From assembly GCA_022457155.1 (NCBI GenBank), contig JAJGOT010000358.1, positions 238,501-302,500 on the forward strand: a DNA stretch of 64,000 nucleotides. The letters are read 5' to 3'. Origin of the DNA: Cladopsammia gracilis. Lineage: Eukaryota > Cnidaria > Anthozoa > Scleractinia > Dendrophylliidae. A program made the position numbers and the translations under genes. The notes beneath the pieces are model-generated. The model had not been told where the DNA came from, did not search any database, and worked only from the letters and a program-made list of their open reading frames with translations. Each line of letters starts with the position of its first letter. The first letter of the stretch is position 1. Positions 61,301 through 64,000 of this stretch are shown one piece after another.

Positions 61301-62473
61301 AGGGTGACCTTAGCCGAGGAAGGTCCTACATTGTCATGGACAATCCCAATGGTATGTAAACTATCAATAGTCAATAAGGGTCTGTTTATTTTGGCTTATT
61401 CCAACATAATACAGAGTATAAATAGAATGGTACATGTAACGTTTCACTTAACACCACAGATGCCTCACGTTGGTAAATAAGAGACTCTAGAATACCAGAT
61501 TTTGGAACTCTTCGGTTCTTAAAGCTGTTATTAAAGTTTTCATGATATTTATTTTATGTGGAGGAAATTTAAGAGGGTATATTACGTTTATTCGTGTTTC
61601 GGAACTTAGGTGAACAATTGTTTAAAAACCTGATTTCGCTTAATTTGTAGAGGAAAACGCAATTAACACTTTTTTTATACCGTACCTCAGCAAAAACCCG
61701 GGGAAGGTGGTTGTGGTGGGGGGGGCGGGGGGGGGGGGCGGAGTGAGGGGGAGACCACTTCATCCCGGCGGGCCCCTCTCTAGCACGAAGGCTTAAAGCG
61801 GGACTCAACCTAAACTTGAATGAAATTTGAAGAGGTTTTAAGAAGGGATAGAAGAAAGAAAATTATTTTTGGAACACCAACAGACAGTTGATATCCACGC
61901 AAGAGCACCCCAGGTTGCTAGTGGACTAACTTGGTGTCCGTCTATTAATTATTAACTACAAATTCTAATTTTAAAACTTCACTAAATCTTCAATATTTCT
62001 TATTTCTCTTAATTTTACCAATCCTTCTAGAAAAACTATCTCCTCCCAAATATACCCCCAAACCACCCAAAAATTCACAAAACACCCCACAACATAGATT
62101 TACGGGATGAGCATGGAGTTTTTGGATTGCTTGAAACGTGAATGACATATTTCCATTAAAGCCATGTCAATCGGTGGGAAAATGGCGTTTAGGTTAAGTC
62201 CCGCCTTAATGAACCTCAATTGTATACGTTGATAGTTAGGGACTCATCTCTTGGAAACTGTTCCTAGCTAAACATTATATCCTCATTTTTATTTCCTTTA
62301 ATGAAGCGGTGGCGTACGCTCATGAATATGACGAACCACCACGTGACGACGAACTACTGAACGCGCGCAGAAGATCAAATCACGGCATCTTGAAAGTTGG
62401 ATCAGCATCACCTAATGGCCAGCGGTATCCTTCCCAGTCAAGTTACGATGACGAGCATGTGCAGATTATATAG
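49342..62473 (+). CDS. Receptor-like gene C: Cys-rich ectodomain, stalk, one TM, long tyrosine-rich tail
   Basis: Exons: 49342-49624, 52099-52340, 52866-53004, 53946-54091, 55059-55100, 55685-55723, 56661-56803, 58349-58380, 58952-58977, 59660-59744, 60183-60485, 61121-61351, 62307-62473; total 1878 nt, 625 aa, all joins in phase. Exon 1: signal peptide ending VYAQ, then C-x6-C-x10-C-x-C-x-C-x15-C. Exon 2 has exactly the length of gene A exon 2 (242 nt). Exons 4-6 form a Pro/Thr stalk, exon 7 the TM helix (IIAGAVAGGILLIALILLIV). The tail differs from A and B: NPTY, NPLY (PTB-type NPxY), EYKHGSLYSDGY, AVYPEQIV, VPVYYVVDDP, GHVYDQP, HEYDEPP. It may couple to SH2/PTB adaptors. Phases upstream of the TM match genes A and B. 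Small exons 5, 6, 8 and 9 are the least certain. Confidence 0.75.
50360..50500 (+). repeat. Interspersed repeat family, copy 4
   Basis: Contains CATTTAAATGGTCACAATGTAGGATTCCGTCC and ATGTTCAAAAGTTAG-like blocks matching copy 1, in gene C intron 1. More diverged than the others. Confidence 0.5.
53598..53830 (+). mobile_element. Probable tRNA-derived SINE in gene C intron 3
   Basis: Begins with an A-box-like GTGGTGGAACAGTGGAGAG and contains CCGGGTACTAATC and the recurring CCGGGTACTCCGGTTTTCC block, then a tail with many A and T residues. The combination of Pol III-type head and non-coding body suggests a SINE; no exact family assigned. Confidence 0.5.
53974..54234 (+). repeat. 141-bp tandem duplication covering the stalk exon 4 and its splice donor
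   Basis: The ACCCTCAGCACCTTTAC ... AGTGAGGTATGCAAC block occurs twice in tandem, with donor GT at 54092 and again 141 nt later at 54233. The reading frame stays open through the second copy, so using the second donor would add 47 residues. Confidence 0.8.
55744..56060. repeat. Tandem 76-77-bp repeats in gene C intron 6
   Basis: Units start at about 55744, 55821, 55897 and 55974 with CATCACAGGGTGACCTGG and include TGGATGGGATGCTAGT; a partial unit follows. The first copy begins about 20 bp after the donor of exon 6. Confidence 0.85.
56895..57176 (+). mobile_element. CCAAT-rich MITE, copy 1
   Basis: Inverted ends GAGCAGTTTTCAATTGA and TCAATTAAAAACTGCTC; the interior has several ATTGG/CCAAT boxes and a GC-rich centre (CGCGCTTGGCGCCGCCGAC). 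Confidence 0.75.
57365..57735 (-). mobile_element. CCAAT-rich MITE, copy 2, inverted and interrupted
   Basis: Same element as 56895-57176 in the opposite orientation, interrupted at about 57472-57589 by a fragment ending in (ATT)n, which looks like the 3' end of a LINE or SINE with its tail. Confidence 0.75.
59556..59620. repeat. (ATGTT)n microsatellite
   Basis: About 13 units of ATGTT, with one AGGTT variant, about 40 bp before the acceptor of gene C exon 10. Confidence 0.9.
60540..60720. repeat. Degenerate GCGTGATGCGTGA repeats in gene C intron 11
   Basis: GCGTGATGCGTGATT-like blocks recur about five times at 30-40-bp spacing, with a stray copy near 61057-61075 (GGCGTGATGCGTGATCGG). Non-coding. 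Confidence 0.5.
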
Positions 62474-64000
62474 TTAAAACAGAAGAAAGCTATTTGCTTG
62501 TATCGTTCATCCGGATGGCTTACATGGCAGAATTGTAATAACTTCTTTGAAAAGATTGCCATTTGTCTAAACATTTAGCATAGTAATCGCCAATCACAGA
62601 AAAGACAATCGACCAATAAGATATCGAAGCCAAACATGCAACTGAGTTAACCGCAATTTTCGCCATTCCTTCAGAATGTTTTAGTTTTAGTTTTGTTTGG
62701 TTACATAAAACAGCAGGGGTGCTTACCATTTGTAGGAAAAACCGGTTGGGATGACCGTTACACAAAGGTAAGCGATTTTCCTAATTTACTGACCAACCGA
62801 CGAGATTGCACTTACCATTTAAATTTCTCCGTCCTGGTACACAGACCGTTAACTCGATTGAGCGATTTGATTTTTTTTTTGTAAATTCAAATGGCTGAAA
62901 TGGTAAGGAAAATTCCAATCGAATCGTCCCAACCGGACTCGGAAAATTTCGGAATTTTCGGAAAATCAACCTAACCGTTTGCTTTCCAACCGAAAATACC
63001 GGTTCCAATTGGCTTAATGATAAGCACCCCAGGTTTACTAGTTTATTAGGCAGTGGGTATTCCAATAATGTACACAGACGTAAACATTACATTATATGGG
63101 TATTCCAAAGTAATATATATTGATGACCATGGAGTAAAGTGTTTCGATACAGTTTTCTGGAGACCATACCTGCATTTTGTTTTCAATCAGCCTTTAAGCG
63201 ATCTTTTCCAAGTCAGATCAACATGAAATTTTCACTACTAATTGGTTTTTGAATTGACGTTTGGCAAGATGTATTTTCTGGTAAAATCGATATTACCATA
63301 ACGACGATAAACAAGAAATCAGTAAAAGTGAAATTTTGCGCGCTTAATTGGTAATTGATAGATAAAGAAAGGTGGTAAATTTAAAGATCGAAAATGAAAT
63401 GACAAAGGTATAATATTCATTGTTTCACAAGGGCGGGGTAAAAAATGAAACCCGTGACCTTCCGTACACCGGTCGAATGTTCCAGAGCTACGAGAGAATC
63501 GCAACGACCTTGGCCATCACCCGGGTTCGATTCCCCTGGGGACTCAGATTTTTTATTTGCCCCATACTCGTAACATTACATATTTTTTTCCCAAGTATGT
63601 ACCTGCTTCAAGGGGTAATCCTGAATCAAATTAAAATTGTTAGGAAATTCTAGTGCTGGTTAAATTGTCGTTTTCCACGATAACATCTGCAGGATTACTG
63701 TTGCCGGATACGTACAGATAAATATAAGATAAAAGACCCACGCCCCCACCCCCCCCCCCCCCCCCCCCCCCCGCTCCCCCACCTCCTCTACCGCCCTGGA
63801 TGTATGTTTCATTGAAACAATAAGCCTCCCTCCAACAATCAAAGACTGAAAGTTCATTCCGTTATCAACCCCCCCCCCCCCCCCCCCCCCCACTTCGAAT
63901 ACAAACATATTTAGACGCAAACTGTTGACAAATTATAAGAATAACCAATCAGTCAGAAACTCAAAATTCCCAGAAAAATTATTTGTATGAATATAAGCCC
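62474..64000. other. Region downstream of gene C
   Basis: No further exon supported. It has a GGTTCGATTCC B-box-like SINE candidate around 63440-63600 and two long C runs (63749-63772 and 63869-63891). Confidence 0.45.
63440..63600 (+). mobile_element. Possible tRNA-derived SINE fragment
   Basis: CCCGGGTTCGATTCCCCTGG at about 63521-63540 is a near-perfect Pol III B box; the upstream part does not fold as a full tRNA, so it is more likely a SINE than a tRNA gene. Confidence 0.35.

Overview
This is animal nuclear DNA: AT-rich, with short exons flanked by GT/AG introns, long introns full of MITEs, SINE-like repeats and a LINE, and large G/C homopolymers. The repeat style and Polinton type suggest a cnidarian, probably an anthozoan; that is inference, since no marker gene is present. 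Two things dominate: a tandem family of single-pass receptor-like genes on the + strand, and a complete Polinton/Maverick (a virus-like, self-synthesising DNA transposon) inserted between two of them.

Receptor cluster. The window opens in the last exon of one family member (1-357). Three further genes were assembled here from splice sites and reading phase: gene A (3598-10437, 8 exons, 612 aa), gene B (11467-25130, 7 exons, 580 aa) and gene C (49342-62473, 13 exons, 625 aa). Each has a signal peptide, a six-cysteine exon 1 with a C-x-C-x-C core, two exons of an unrecognised domain with matching intron phases, a Thr/Ser-rich stalk, one TM helix, and a long cytoplasmic tail rich in tyrosine motifs (YxxL in genes 0, A and B; NPxY and others in C). 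They look like tyrosine-phosphorylated surface receptors; ligands are unknown.

Polinton, 30504-48081 (17,578 bp). It has about 354/362-bp terminal inverted repeats starting AGTAGGGTG and a perfect 6-bp target duplication (CTTCCT). It carries protein-primed DNA polymerase B, an integrase with chromodomain, packaging ATPase, adenain-type protease, double-jelly-roll major capsid protein, single-jelly-roll penton protein, a fibre-like protein, protease-processed minor capsid proteins with PPxY motifs, a parvovirus-type phospholipase A2 domain protein, an SSB-like candidate, zinc-repeat and SAP-like small proteins, and a minus-strand 2TM protein. All major frames are open, so the copy looks young.

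Most interesting signals. Inside the Polinton, three ORFs in the late block (protease, PLA2, integrase) each lie in the -1 frame of the ORF before them. The first two have no AUG in front of their expected N-terminus. Suitable in-frame slippery sites occur at all three junctions: A_AAA_AAA, G_GGA_AAC (directly before the UAG stop and a GC-rich hairpin) and A_AAA_AAC. This resembles a retrovirus-like -1 frameshift cascade in a Polinton. In addition, a TGGAATTAAAGAAAT motif sits 20-25 nt upstream of five putative early genes, and perfect hairpins of unrelated sequence sit at gene ends, as in giant viruses and virophages.

The other DNA holds a 5'-truncated L1/Tx1-like LINE, two TTAA-flanked piggyBac-like non-autonomous elements, several foldback MITEs (some nested), minisatellites, and no recognisable rRNA, tRNA or CRISPR.
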